The position numbers and the translations under genes are program-made. A DNA stretch of 64,000 bases from Prochlorococcus sp. AG-409-D09. GTDB lineage: Bacteria > Cyanobacteriota > Cyanobacteriia > PCC-6307 > Cyanobiaceae. Location of the stretch: the NCBI GenBank assembly GCA_003215935.1, contig QCJQ01000002.1:28500-92499 (forward strand), read 5' to 3'. The first letter of the stretch is position 1, and every line of letters begins with the position of its first letter. Below are positions 32,403-40,955 of this stretch, piece by piece. A model generated the notes under the pieces. It saw only the letters and a program-made list of their open reading frames with translations. It had not been told where the DNA came from and did no database searches.

Positions 32403-32861
32403 CTACTTTTGGCCTATTTCATTTAGTACCTTGAGTGCTTCATTTACATGGGCTGGTCCATTAATTAAATCATTAAAGATATGACGAATCATACCTTTTT
32501 GGTCAATAATATAAGTCACTCGTCCATCTAAAATCCCTAGTACCTTTGGTACTCCAAAGGTTACTCTTAATTTATTATTCCCGTCACTTAATATTGGAAA
32601 AGGAAGTTTATTTTTTTTTGCAAATGCCTGGTGACTTTTTTGATCGTCACCGCTTACACCCCAAACTTCTGCTCCAAATATTTTAAATAAATCATATTTA
32701 TCCCTAAACCCGCATACTTCTGCTGTACATCCAGGTGTGTCGTCCTTAGGATAAAAAAATAATATTAATGGTTTACCTTTCAGTAACTTGCTTTTTCTTA
32801 GATGACCGTCTTGATCATATAACTCTATATTTGGTATAAGATCACCAATTTTCAACCCCAT
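32403..32861 (-). CDS. bcp: peroxiredoxin, Bcp/PrxQ type
   Basis: This thiol peroxidase reduces hydrogen and alkyl peroxides using thioredoxin. FFYPKDDTPGCTAEVCGFRD holds the peroxidatic Cys45 and the resolving Cys50, five residues apart, the defining PrxQ/Bcp arrangement. VWGVSGDDQKSHQAFAKKNKLPFPILSD follows at the expected place. At 152 aa it has normal length and no signal peptide, so it is cytoplasmic. It stands in an orphan-rich region. Confidence 0.93.
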   Translation of the reverse strand: MGLKIGDLIPNIELYDQDGHLRKSKLLKGKPLILFFYPKDDTPGCTAEVCGFRDKYDLFKIFGAEVWGVSGDDQKSHQAFAKKNKLPFPILSDGNNKLRVTFGVPKVLGILDGRVTYIIDQKGMIRHIFNDLINGPAHVNEALKVLNEIGQK

Positions 32862-32975
32862 TGAACTTTAAGTATTTGTTTCCATTATATCTGCTTTTCT
32901 CTAAAGCGTGGTTTTATTCTTAGAAAATATTTTAGTAACTATTAAAAAGTATATACATCCAATTTAGTTGAAAAT

Positions 32976-33302
32976 TTAACAAAAATCCCTAAGTTCTTTC
33001 CATTTATTAAGTCCTGCTTCTAGGTTAGAAATATCTTGTGTTGATTCACTTAATTTAAATGCTTTGATTAATGATTGTGTAGCTTCAACGCCCTGCTTGC
33101 CAGCTTCTCTTTGTTTTACGCAACCCTCAAGTGCATCTCCTTCCTTTAATGCAGCTTCTGCTTCTTTAAGTGAATCACTGGCTAATTCTATTTTTAAATT
33201 CCATTCGTTCATTAACTTATCATATTCACTTCCCGCTATAACTTTATCTATACTAGTAAAAATAATTGATATAAATAACATCATCCCGATCAAGTAATTC
33301 AT
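32976..33302 (-). CDS. secreted helical protein (108 aa)
   Basis: A signal peptide (NYLIGMMLFISIIFTSIDKVIAG) precedes a soluble, helical mature domain (SEYDKLMNEWNLKIELASDSLKEAEAALKEGDALEGCVKQREAGKQGVEATQSLIKA) with two Cys. The A-x-A-like VIAG end suggests type I cleavage. It is probably periplasmic. No family is recognised. The antisense + ORF is a shadow. Confidence 0.6.
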   Translation of the reverse strand: MNYLIGMMLFISIIFTSIDKVIAGSEYDKLMNEWNLKIELASDSLKEAEAALKEGDALEGCVKQREAGKQGVEATQSLIKAFKLSESTQDISNLEAGLNKWKELRDFC

Positions 33303-33538
33303 CTTTACTAAACTTTTTTTAATTTAATTTTATTATAGCTATTTATCTCTCTAGTAGCTATAATTTAAAATGAGAAATAACTAATTAATATTTATTGCAT
33401 CTCTACAGATTAATATTAAACAATTTTTTTAAGCAATAAATATAGGTTGGCAATCATTGTTACTAAAATAAACCTTTAATTTAAAAAGCACATAAAATAT
33501 TGAATTATTTTTATTATGAATAATAATGAAAGAATTAA

Positions 33539-34132
33539 TTGTCTAATAAATCTGTGAAAAGCTTCATAAAAAGAATACTTAAAAAATCCAAGCTAATCAA
33601 AATATATGACCGGATAAAGTATGGTATTCGAACTAAACCAGTTATTTGTAAGTCCTTCAAGGCTTTTGATGTTAAGAATGGTTTTATAAAATGTGAATGG
33701 TCACCTTTGCTTAATTTACCAGTTAGAGCTTCTAAGCTTATTAGATACTATCTAGCAATTAGGGTTTATCAATGTGATGATGAAGATATTCCTTTGCATT
33801 TATTAAAAGAAACTGAGATAAGTAATAGGCTGAATTATTATTTTCTTCCAATTCCTTTATACTCCTCTAATATTAAAATCGAGCTTGGCTATACGTATAA
33901 ATCATCAGAATGGATAACTTTAGGTTTTGTTTCTATCCGCACTACTTCAATTAATATTAATAAATATTTTATTGAACCTGTTGCCGATTGGTTTTTTAAC
34001 AATATTGACTCACCTAGTGATAAATCACAGCATGAAACTATTTATCAAATGTCTTTGATTAACACTTTTGGTGCTTCTGAAAATTATATAAAGGGTAGGT
34101 TTAATGATTCTGGATCTTCTCATAATAAATAG
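33539..34132 (+). CDS. DUF4912 domain protein
   Basis: This 197 aa protein begins at TTG. After a basic N-terminus it shows the DUF4912 plan: KCEWSPLLN near residue 57, RYYLAIRVYQCDDEDIP, RLNYYFLPIPLYSSNIKIELGYTYKSSEWITLGFVSIRTTS. In other members this reads as ..W.ip........L.LYD......E..F.lp...yy.elG.....F..l..S..v..P. The fold is probably a beta-sandwich. The function is unknown. Confidence 0.6.
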   Translation: MSNKSVKSFIKRILKKSKLIKIYDRIKYGIRTKPVICKSFKAFDVKNGFIKCEWSPLLNLPVRASKLIRYYLAIRVYQCDDEDIPLHLLKETEISNRLNYYFLPIPLYSSNIKIELGYTYKSSEWITLGFVSIRTTSININKYFIEPVADWFFNNIDSPSDKSQHETIYQMSLINTFGASENYIKGRFNDSGSSHNK

Positions 34133-34180
34133 TTGAGGGATTTAAATTATATTAGTTAAATAATCAATTAATTATTATTA

Positions 34181-34342
34181 TTAGCTTTTAATGCCTTGAT
34201 ATACTGGCTGCATCATCCCTCCTCCTTGATCATCATCATCTTCACTATCATCTGAAAGGAGAAGATATGCAAATATAAATGCAATTACAGAGTAGATTAG
34301 AATTGGTTGATCGAATTCAGTCAAAACATTTTTTAGATTCAA
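34181..34342 (-). CDS. small membrane protein with acidic Gly-rich tail
   Basis: The TTG start at 34342 has AAGG 4 bases upstream and gives 53 aa (alternatively TTG at 34324, 47 aa). The product has one helix (DQPILIYSVIAFIFAYLLLS) followed by DDSEDDDDQGGGMMQPVYQGIKS. The acidic run then a Gly/Met stretch is not expected by chance from AT-rich DNA. It is absent from the ORF track because it has no ATG. Not recognised. Confidence 0.55.
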   Translation of the reverse strand: MNLKNVLTEFDQPILIYSVIAFIFAYLLLSDDSEDDDDQGGGMMQPVYQGIKS

Positions 34343-34427
34343 ATGACCTTACACGATTTTTTGTGATTCATGGTGATTTTTCATACCAATCAATATATAA
34401 GTAGTAAAATCTCGAAGCTTTATTCAT

Positions 34428-34610
34428 ATGGCTGAGAAAGATCTTCAACTTTTCCTTCAAAAGGTGGCCCAACTGAACGAGCTTGTTGATTCTCTCAATG
34501 AGATTGACGGTAGAAGAGAGAAGCTTTCGCAATGCTGCACTCATGAAGAGGTTGTCCTTTTAGCTAAGCATTGGGGCTTTGATATTGGTCGTCGTTGGGG
34601 AGAGAAATAG
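34428..34610 (+). CDS. Nif11-like domain protein (60 aa)
   Basis: The protein AEKDLQLFLQKVAQLNELVDSLNEIDGRREKLSQCCTHEEVVLLAKHWGFDIGRRWGEK follows the Nif11 pattern: a leading helix, a second helix with (T)xEEVVxLAxxxGF. It ends soon after the domain, with no Gly-Gly leader site or Cys/Ser/Thr-rich core, so it is not a lanthipeptide precursor. It is a second free-standing Nif11 member besides the 15854 gene. Confidence 0.7.
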   Translation: MAEKDLQLFLQKVAQLNELVDSLNEIDGRREKLSQCCTHEEVVLLAKHWGFDIGRRWGEK

Positions 34611-34799
34611 TTTTATATCCATTTTGTCGTTAATGAAAAACGGACTATTAAACTGATTAAGTTATTTATACTTTAATAATCTGCTTTCAATTTTTAAATT
34701 ATTTCCCTAATGAATGATAATTTTATATATCGCACTTAACAGTATTAGATTATAATAATAAAGAATAAAAATAATCTTTTACAATTCTCATTGCTTCTT

Positions 34800-35135
34800 A
34801 TGTCAAATTCTTGGGATGCTTACTACAATCGCTATTCTGATTGGGATGAATCTCATATTTTTAATGTAAAGATAAAATTAGAGTATGAAAAAGAGTTGCT
34901 GGAACTTGGTTATTCTTCTTTTAAACAAGTTGATATTAATGATTTTATTCCGAATAACAATTATTCAAGGAATATCTCTGAAAAAGGAAAATACATTAAG
35001 AATGACAAATCACTTGAACTGTCATTTGAGGCCCCTTACGATTGGTCTATTGATTCTGATTGGGAAGATAAAGCACTCGAACTTTTAAATATAAAAGATG
35101 AATGGGTTATTGATTCTATGGTGGAAGACGACTAG
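34800..35135 (+). CDS. acidic hypothetical protein (111 aa)
   Basis: The start is set at the second ATG (MSNSWDAYYNRYSDWDESHIF); the ORF track uses 34791. The protein is acidic and aromatic-rich, with repeated W/D/Y clusters (YDWSIDSDWEDKALELLNIKDEW). No membrane segment is present. I do not recognise it. Confidence 0.6.
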   Translation: MSNSWDAYYNRYSDWDESHIFNVKIKLEYEKELLELGYSSFKQVDINDFIPNNNYSRNISEKGKYIKNDKSLELSFEAPYDWSIDSDWEDKALELLNIKDEWVIDSMVEDD

Positions 35136-35172
35136 AAGTTAGTAAAATATGTGTATTAATAAATATTTAATG

Positions 35173-35427
35173 TTAAGAGTAAAATATTAGCAGCATTCCA
35201 TTCTCTGTTTGATGGAATTCCTTTTCTTCTCTGCTAAGATCTATAGAAATTTCAAGACCTTCAGTAATTGCTACTTCATATATTGGGTTTAATTGTTTTT
35301 TATTTCTATTTAAAGCTGCAATTCCTATTGGAGTAGTTAGCCAGATAAAATTTTTAGTTTCTCCAATAGGAGATTGGTTAAGTGAATCCTTTAAAAGGCT
35401 TGATATATCTGAATTTTCTTCTTTCAT
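35173..35427 (-). CDS. conserved hypothetical protein (84 aa)
   Basis: This is a soluble protein with an N-terminal acidic helix and a beta-rich core (NFIWLTTPIGIAALNRNKKQLNPIYEVAITEGLEISIDLS). It is convergent with the acidic protein upstream. No family is recognised. Confidence 0.55.
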   Translation of the reverse strand: MKEENSDISSLLKDSLNQSPIGETKNFIWLTTPIGIAALNRNKKQLNPIYEVAITEGLEISIDLSREEKEFHQTENGMLLIFYS

Positions 35428-35652
35428 GGATTTAAAATTAGTTAATTAATTAAAAAATTTATTTTAATAAATAAAAGTATATTAATACTATTAATTGATT
35501 AGAAGATTTTCATCTTTCATGAGGGATTCAATATATATATTATTCGTTGGGTATAGCAATAGTTATGAATCTGTCCTGGATTCAGAACGAAATCAATTTT
35601 TCTAATCTGATTAAAACCTGAAAAGTATAATATAGTTAGTGGCTTGTAATTA

Positions 35653-35898
35653 ATGGGTTCTAAGAGAGAAAAGTATCCCGAAAGATGTCCTTGGGATAAA
35701 GGCCCTACTCAAAAAATGTCAGATAGAGATGAGTGGATTCTTAGTTGTGGGTCTGAATTCGTTAGATTTAGTCGCAACAAACTTGATCAGCACCACTTTC
35801 ATGTTTTTATGAAAGACAGTGAAGAACAAATGTTAGCTTTTAGGGCGAGGCTTCTATATCAAAAGCTTTTAGATAAAGGCTATAAACTTGAAGAATAA
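35653..35898 (+). CDS. conserved small protein (81 aa)
   Basis: The frame MGSKREKYPERCPWDKGPTQKMSDRDEWILSCGSEFVRFSRNKLDQHHFHVFMKDSEEQML.. is rich in Cys, Trp and His and strongly coding-like. Two Cys and HHFH could bind metal, but no motif is definite. The composition suggests a conserved picocyanobacterial protein. Confidence 0.65.
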   Translation: MGSKREKYPERCPWDKGPTQKMSDRDEWILSCGSEFVRFSRNKLDQHHFHVFMKDSEEQMLAFRARLLYQKLLDKGYKLEE

Positions 35899-36118
35899 GA
35901 GTTGAAATAGAAATAATTTTTTTGGATTTCAATTTTTATCTAATCAACTGCTTAATTAAGGCTTGTAAACATACCTCCATATTGAAGAGAGAAAATTTCC
36001 AACTAAGTTTTCCCGTATTAAAAGATCTTTGGAATTCCATTCAAATGAACCAACTTTACAGTTAGTTGCAAATGTGTTATATTACTTTACACCTGTTACA
36101 TTCTTTAAGGTTTAAACG

Positions 36119-36226
36119 ATGACTCCTGAAGCAGAAAAATTTAACGGTTGGGCCGCAATGATTGGTTTTGTTGCTGCATTTGGAGCTTATGCAACAACCG
36201 GTCAAATTATTCCAGGGATTTTTTAA
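36119..36226 (+). CDS. hli: high-light-inducible protein (minimal Hli, 35 aa)
   Basis: The frame MTPEAEKFNGWAAMIGFVAAFGAYATTGQIIPGIF contains the Hli chlorophyll-binding helix signature ExxNGxxAMxGF. Hlips bind chlorophyll and carotenoid and protect photosystem assembly. At 35 aa this is among the shortest type, with almost no N-terminal extension. It is too short for the ORF track. The next tiny gene begins 3 bp after the stop, so the two form an operon. Confidence 0.9.
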   Translation: MTPEAEKFNGWAAMIGFVAAFGAYATTGQIIPGIF

Positions 36227-36229
36227 AAG

Positions 36230-36334
36230 ATGCAACTAATATCTAAAATAAAATATAGCTCTATATTTTCAGGATTACTTGCTTTTTCTGGGACAATATT
36301 AATTGCAACTCAGTTGCAAATACTATTTATCTAA
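36230..36334 (+). CDS. tiny membrane peptide downstream of hli (34 aa)
   Basis: ATG follows the hli stop after 3 bases. The product MQLISKIKYSSIFSGLLAFSGTILIATQLQILFI has a basic N-terminus and one long hydrophobic helix. Its close coupling to hli suggests a shared role at the thylakoid membrane; this is inference. Not recognised. Confidence 0.55.
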   Translation: MQLISKIKYSSIFSGLLAFSGTILIATQLQILFI

Positions 36335-36425
36335 TATATCTTATAAGTTATTTCAGAATAATTTTAAATAATTCATTTTTAAATATCTATTGTTTGACTT
36401 TTAAAGATATTCTTAATGAAACGGA

Positions 36426-36821
36426 TTATAGCTTATCATGAACTTTAATAAATTTGATTAAAATATCAATTTCTTTTTTATCTAACGATTCAAGTATTTT
36501 CATTTTATCTAACTCATTATTGTTTTTGTAGTTATTACCCTTTTTTTGCTCGTATATAATTCCCTCATCTGATATTAACTCATTTATTTCTTCTAATATT
36601 AAAGGTTCTTTTTTCTTTAAATCGATTTTGATATTAGAATTATTCAATTTATGATTATTTTTTAAATAGGGAATTGATATTCCTCTTGCTTCTAAAGCTT
36701 CTTCAACAAGTATACCTACAATTTTAGACTGACTAATATTTTGCTCGTCAGAAAGTTTTTTTATTATTTCTTGAATTTCTGGTCTTGGTAAATAACCTAT
36801 TCTTATTTTTGAAGTTGGCAT
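36426..36821 (-). CDS. protein with ribbon-helix-helix-like N-terminus (131 aa)
   Basis: The first 45 residues, KIRIGYLPRPEIQEIIKKLSDEQNISQSKIVGILVEEALEARG, have the strand-helix-turn-helix layout of RHH DNA-binding proteins (strand, then a helix ending near S-x-S-x-(I/V)-x-x-L-(I/V)xEAL). The remaining part is Lys/Glu/Asn-rich and probably disordered. A transcription factor or antitoxin-like role is possible; no toxin gene is adjacent. Confidence is moderate. Confidence 0.55.
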   Translation of the reverse strand: MPTSKIRIGYLPRPEIQEIIKKLSDEQNISQSKIVGILVEEALEARGISIPYLKNNHKLNNSNIKIDLKKKEPLILEEINELISDEGIIYEQKKGNNYKNNNELDKMKILESLDKKEIDILIKFIKVHDKL

Positions 36822-36890
36822 TTTATATTATACGGTGTTTCATGAGTGTAGCACTATTCTTTGTTATTTAATAAGGTTTTTCTAAGTTAT

Positions 36891-37067
36891 TTATATTACC
36901 CATTCTTTTATGATCGCATTAAGCTCTTCCTTTTTGTTTTTTGCTTTTAAAAAATGAGTTCTTTGAATAGCGCTAAATGGCATATTTCCCTCTTCCCAAA
37001 AAAAACAATCAAAGTCTTTATGATAACTAAATTCGAGTGTGTGATCTTTTTTTTCTTTTTTATTCAT
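36891..37067 (-). CDS. small soluble protein (58 aa)
   Basis: ATG at 37067 gives MNKKEKKDHTLEFSYHKDFDCFFWEEGNMPFSAIQRTHFLKAKNKKEELNAIIKEWVI, coding-like with aromatic residues and helices. It is below the ORF-track cutoff. It lies 70 bp upstream of the RHH-like gene on the same strand. Not recognised. Confidence 0.55.
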   Translation of the reverse strand: MNKKEKKDHTLEFSYHKDFDCFFWEEGNMPFSAIQRTHFLKAKNKKEELNAIIKEWVI

Positions 37068-37291
37068 GAGCCTATGAATGTAGTTTACTGTAAGGCTTAG
37101 TTTTTGTATTATTTTTTTGACTATTTATAGATTAACCCTTTACCTGTACCTTTAGTTCAAAATAGAAAATAATTTTCAATGTTATTTATTTATAAAAATA
37201 TAGGTATGTTTTTTAGCAAATTTATTTGACAAGATAAATGATCTTATACGCCTAATAGAAATGGTATTTATTAAATTATGGACTTGTTATT

Positions 37292-37519
37292 CTAGCTGTG
37301 TTTATTTTTGTTTTTCTCAGAAGGGAATTCAGGTTTCCCCTTCTTTTTCCTTCGTCCATCACTTATTTCAAGTAACGTAGATAATTGTTCATAGACAGAC
37401 CTTAGTGATGATAATTCTGGTAAAAGCCCATCGTTTCTTAGGTCTTCATCCATGTATCTAAGCTCCTGCCTTATATAGGCAAGAATTGATTTGGCTTCAT
37501 CTCTCTTTGGGCCAGCCAT
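37292..37519 (-). CDS. small helical protein (75 aa), paralogue of the 48645 gene
   Basis: The core AYIRQELRYMDEDLRNDGLLPELSSLRSVYEQLSTLL followed by a basic tail RRKKKGKPEFPSEKNKNKHS is shared with the 48645 protein (RYIRQELRDLDEMLRKHGLLPELAELKEVYNSLDALY..KKKPKPEF). It is a helical hairpin with a Lys-rich C-terminus, possibly nucleic-acid binding. The function is unknown. Confidence 0.7.
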   Translation of the reverse strand: MAGPKRDEAKSILAYIRQELRYMDEDLRNDGLLPELSSLRSVYEQLSTLLEISDGRRKKKGKPEFPSEKNKNKHS

Positions 37520-37631
37520 TTATTTTTGATTAAAATTTTGCTAACAATAGTAAAAACAAGAGCTTTTTTGTTGATTAAACTGATTTAAGCTTGATACCAA
37601 CATAATTTAATATAAAGCATATTCAGAATTC

Positions 37632-39581
37632 TTAGTTGCTCATATCACTTAATTCAAGCCATCTTGTCTCTGCTTTATCGATCATATCAATTACAGCAGC
37701 CAGTTCAATACTTATTTTAGTTATATCACTATTTGATGAAGAAATCATCGATTCTAATAATATACGTTTTTCTTCTAGTTTAGGTAACTCTTTATTTATC
37801 TCTTCTAATTCCTTAGATTGCTTAAACGTTCTTCTTCTGATTTTTTTTGCTATTTTATTATTTTTATTATTAATAGCTAGATTGTCTGTTGATTCTTTTT
37901 CTTTTAAAAAGTTTTTATTTTGCTGTGTATTATTAATTTGTTTAATACCTCTCAGTTTTTTGTTTTTTAATTCTTTTTGATTTAAGAATTCGGTGTAGTT
38001 TCCTTCATACCTTACTAGGTTTCTATTTTCAAAATTAAAAATTCGATTTACTGTCCTATCTAGAAAAAATCTGTCATGCGAAACGATTATTACACATCCA
38101 GTAAATTTATGAATAAAGTCCTCCAAAATACTAAGTGTATTTATGTCTAAATCGTTCGTAGGTTCGTCTAATAGTAATACATTAGGACCACTCATTAGTA
38201 ACTTGCATAAAGCTAGTCTTCTCCTTTCTCCACCAGATAAATTTTTTAATTTACCATGTTGCTTCGAAGGTGAAAAAAGGAAATTTTCAAGTAACTTTGA
38301 AGCACTTACTTTACAATTATCTAAAACCAGATTATATGATGACTCTTCTATATATTCTATAACTTTTTTATTTAAGTACTTTTCTTCATTCAGAGTATTA
38401 GTATATTGATCTAAATAACCAATATTTACCGTTTCTCCTATTTTAATTGTTTCTTGGTCTATATTACTTCTATTATAAATTTTATTTAAAATCGTTGACT
38501 TACCACTTCCATTTGGTCCTATGATTCCTACCCTGTCATCAGGCCTGAAACTGTATGTAAAACTATTAATTAATGTTTTTTGATTGTTATCTGAAATTGA
38601 TTTGATAGTTAAATTATTAATTTCAATTGCTACTTTACCTATTCTTTTTGTATTAGATTTTATATCTAAAGGTTCTTCTTTTAATATAGGCTTGTTATTT
38701 TTCATTTCTTCTATTCTTTTTATTCTTGCCTTTTGTTTTGTACTTCTTGCCTTAACACCTTTTTTCAACCACTTTAGTTCTTTTTTAAGTATATTTTTAA
38801 ATTTATTATTAGACGCAATCTCTGATTTTTCTTCTTCTATTTTTGATAGCAGATATTGACTGTAATTACCATTATATTTTTTAGTAATACCATTATTTAC
38901 TTCCAACATTCTCTGAGTGACTATATCTAAAAAATATCTATCATGAGTTACTAATACTATAGAACCATGATAGTTTTTTAACCATTTTTGAAGCCATTCT
39001 ATAGCATGCGCATCTAGATGATTTGTTGGTTCATCTAGAAGAAGTATATCTGGTTGTGAAACTAGTGCAGAAGCAAGTGCAACTCTTTTTTTAAATCCAC
39101 CAGATAGCTCATTTATTGGTTTATTAAGATCATTAATTCCTAGCCTATTGATAATTTCTGTGCATTGTTGTTCTAAAGTCCAAACTTCTTCTTTATCCAT
39201 TATTTCACTTATCCTGCCAAGTTCTTTTATTAGTTTTTCTGATGTAGCTTCTTTTGCAATAGTCTCTGATATGTTTTTATAGCGTATTAATATCTCCCTT
39301 TTTTTGCCACAACCATCTAGTACTTCTTCTAATACACTTTTATTAGTGTTTCGGTTTTGATTTTGATTCACTAAACATATACTTAATTTGGATTGTGCTG
39401 TTCTTATGCCATCCATTAATGGTTCAATTCCTGCTATAACCTTTAATAGTGTTGACTTGCCTGAACCATTAGGTCCGATAAGTCCTAATCTGTCTTTTTT
39501 CTCAATATTTAAATTTAGATCTTCAAATAGAATCTTTATACCAAAGTCTTTAGAAGCATTTTTTAGACTGATTAAACTCAC
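37632..39581 (-). CDS. ABC-F family ATPase (Uup-like)
   Basis: ABC-F proteins are soluble tandem ATPases that act on ribosomes or DNA, not transporters. The 649 aa protein has two nucleotide-binding domains: GPNGSGKSTLLKVIAG, LSGGFKKRVALASALVSQPDILLLDEPTNHLD in the first, and GPNGSGKSTILNKI, LSGGERRRLALCKLLMSGPNVLLLDEPTNDLD in the second. A charged linker (GVKARSTKQKARIKRI) lies between, and a C-terminal coiled coil (KELEEINKELPKLEEKRILLESMI) is typical of Uup. No transmembrane domain is present. It is monocistronic; the + ORFs inside are shadows. Confidence 0.92.
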   Translation of the reverse strand: MSLISLKNASKDFGIKILFEDLNLNIEKKDRLGLIGPNGSGKSTLLKVIAGIEPLMDGIRTAQSKLSICLVNQNQNRNTNKSVLEEVLDGCGKKREILIRYKNISETIAKEATSEKLIKELGRISEIMDKEEVWTLEQQCTEIINRLGINDLNKPINELSGGFKKRVALASALVSQPDILLLDEPTNHLDAHAIEWLQKWLKNYHGSIVLVTHDRYFLDIVTQRMLEVNNGITKKYNGNYSQYLLSKIEEEKSEIASNNKFKNILKKELKWLKKGVKARSTKQKARIKRIEEMKNNKPILKEEPLDIKSNTKRIGKVAIEINNLTIKSISDNNQKTLINSFTYSFRPDDRVGIIGPNGSGKSTILNKIYNRSNIDQETIKIGETVNIGYLDQYTNTLNEEKYLNKKVIEYIEESSYNLVLDNCKVSASKLLENFLFSPSKQHGKLKNLSGGERRRLALCKLLMSGPNVLLLDEPTNDLDINTLSILEDFIHKFTGCVIIVSHDRFFLDRTVNRIFNFENRNLVRYEGNYTEFLNQKELKNKKLRGIKQINNTQQNKNFLKEKESTDNLAINNKNNKIAKKIRRRTFKQSKELEEINKELPKLEEKRILLESMISSSNSDITKISIELAAVIDMIDKAETRWLELSDMSN

Positions 39582-39848
39582 TTGATGCTTTTTAAGCTTT
39601 TTCAGTAATTATTATACGACGTGACTTAAAATTCCATATTTTTACATATTATTCAATTAACTCTTATTTATTAATTGCATTAACTTCCTAAATAATATTT
39701 CTATTAATGTTGTGAATACTTTAGTTTTTTAATAAGTATGAATAGAAGTTTTATTACCAATCATAACAAATATATTTACGTATTAATATCAATGATTATT
39801 GTTGATTTCCTGGGATTATGTATAATGAAATTATGTCATATTAGATTT

Positions 39849-40397
39849 ATGGACTCCATTAGACTATTTAAAAGCCGCAGAACAATTCATAATTTTAATA
39901 AGAAAAAAGTCTCTGAGGATATAATTTTAGAAGCAATTGAAGCTGCTAATTTTGCACCATGCCATAGAAATACATTCCCATGGAGATACTATGGTTTAGG
40001 TGATCACATGAGGTCTACATTATCAGAACTATTTTATAATATAAAGACTCAAAATAGTAAACTATCAGTAAGGTCCAAAGAATTGGTTATTTCAAAAATA
40101 CTAAATCCATCTCATTTGATTTTTGCTTCTCAGGTAATAAGCAATGATTCATTTCAAGCAAAAGAGGATTATGCTGCCTGTAGTTGTTCTATTCAAAATT
40201 TGATGTTATCCCTTGCTTCAAATGGTGTAGGCTCTAAATGGTCCACTGGTGAAATTATAAGTTCATCTCAAATTTATGATTTATTAAATATAAGTCAATC
40301 TAAAGAAGAAATTATTGCGTTATTATTTATTGGTTATGGAGATACGCCTAATGATATAAATAGACCTACGCTAGATCAAATATACAGTCATCTATAA
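39849..40397 (+). CDS. nitroreductase family protein
   Basis: This FMN-dependent oxidoreductase of the nitroreductase fold reduces nitro compounds, quinones or dehydro-metabolites. I start it at ATG 39849 (MDSIRLFKSRRTIHNF), which places the family RRS(I/V)R.F motif (here SRRTIHNF) at the N-terminus; the track start adds an unlikely 37 aa leader. FAPCHRNTFPWRYYGL aligns with the usual APS..N.QPW flavin-binding region. LMLSLASNGVGSKWSTG and FIGYGDTP near the end are further family landmarks. The substrate is unknown. Confidence 0.8.
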   Translation: MDSIRLFKSRRTIHNFNKKKVSEDIILEAIEAANFAPCHRNTFPWRYYGLGDHMRSTLSELFYNIKTQNSKLSVRSKELVISKILNPSHLIFASQVISNDSFQAKEDYAACSCSIQNLMLSLASNGVGSKWSTGEIISSSQIYDLLNISQSKEEIIALLFIGYGDTPNDINRPTLDQIYSHL

Positions 40398-40467
40398 AAT
40401 CCCCATGTTTAATGCTTTATTTGTTAATGTGTATGTAATTAATTATTTCTTTTATAAATCTATTGTA

Positions 40468-40671
40468 ATGGCATTGGAACCTGAGATTATACCCTCAAAT
40501 AGTAAAGATGGAGAAGATGCTCAAACTCTTTCTCCGAAGTGGAAAAAACCAATATTTTTCGTACCTTTATTATTTTTATTTATTTATATATTAAAAACTA
40601 TTTTTACTTCTATACTTATTTTTCTTGGACTTTATTTTATTTGGAATCTTGCAACCAAAAAGATTAATTAA
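40468..40671 (+). CDS. small membrane protein (67 aa)
   Basis: The start is placed at ATG 40468 (MALEPEIIPSNSKDGEDAQTLSPKWKKP). An acidic N-terminus precedes one long hydrophobic segment (IFFVPLLFLFIYILKTIFTSILIFLGLYFIW). Similar DUF2839-like small proteins occur in cyanobacteria, but I cannot confirm that name. Confidence 0.55.
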   Translation: MALEPEIIPSNSKDGEDAQTLSPKWKKPIFFVPLLFLFIYILKTIFTSILIFLGLYFIWNLATKKIN

Positions 40672-40772
40672 TAATGATCTAATTTTTGTTTTTTAATTTT
40701 ATTTTTATTGTAAATTTTACTTGCCAATACATATTTTTGTTGTCATTCTATCAGTATTCATAGCAATTTATC

Positions 40773-40922
40773 ATGTTTGCAGATTTAAATATACTTTCAA
40801 TTTTAAGCTTAATCAAGCATCCATTGGAGGGGATAGCTTACCTTGTTTATGTAGGAATAATATTTCGGTGGTTCAGACCAGCTTTATGGAATAGCTTTTT
40901 AGACAAACTTAAATATCATTAG
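40773..40922 (+). CDS. small membrane-associated protein (49 aa)
   Basis: The frame MFADLNILSILSLIKHPLEGIAYLVYVGIIFRWFRPALWNSFLDKLKYH is amphipathic with one possible helix in the membrane and a basic aromatic C-terminus. It is coding-like but not recognised. It lies 33 bp upstream of the flavoprotein. Confidence 0.5.
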   Translation: MFADLNILSILSLIKHPLEGIAYLVYVGIIFRWFRPALWNSFLDKLKYH

Positions 40923-40955
40923 TGTCTTTGCAAATAATTTATTACTATAAGATAT

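Noticed and set aside
36426-37067. Toxin-antitoxin module (RHH protein plus small partner)
   Set aside because: The 58 aa neighbour has no toxin motif (RelE, PIN, MazF), and the RHH call itself is only moderate.
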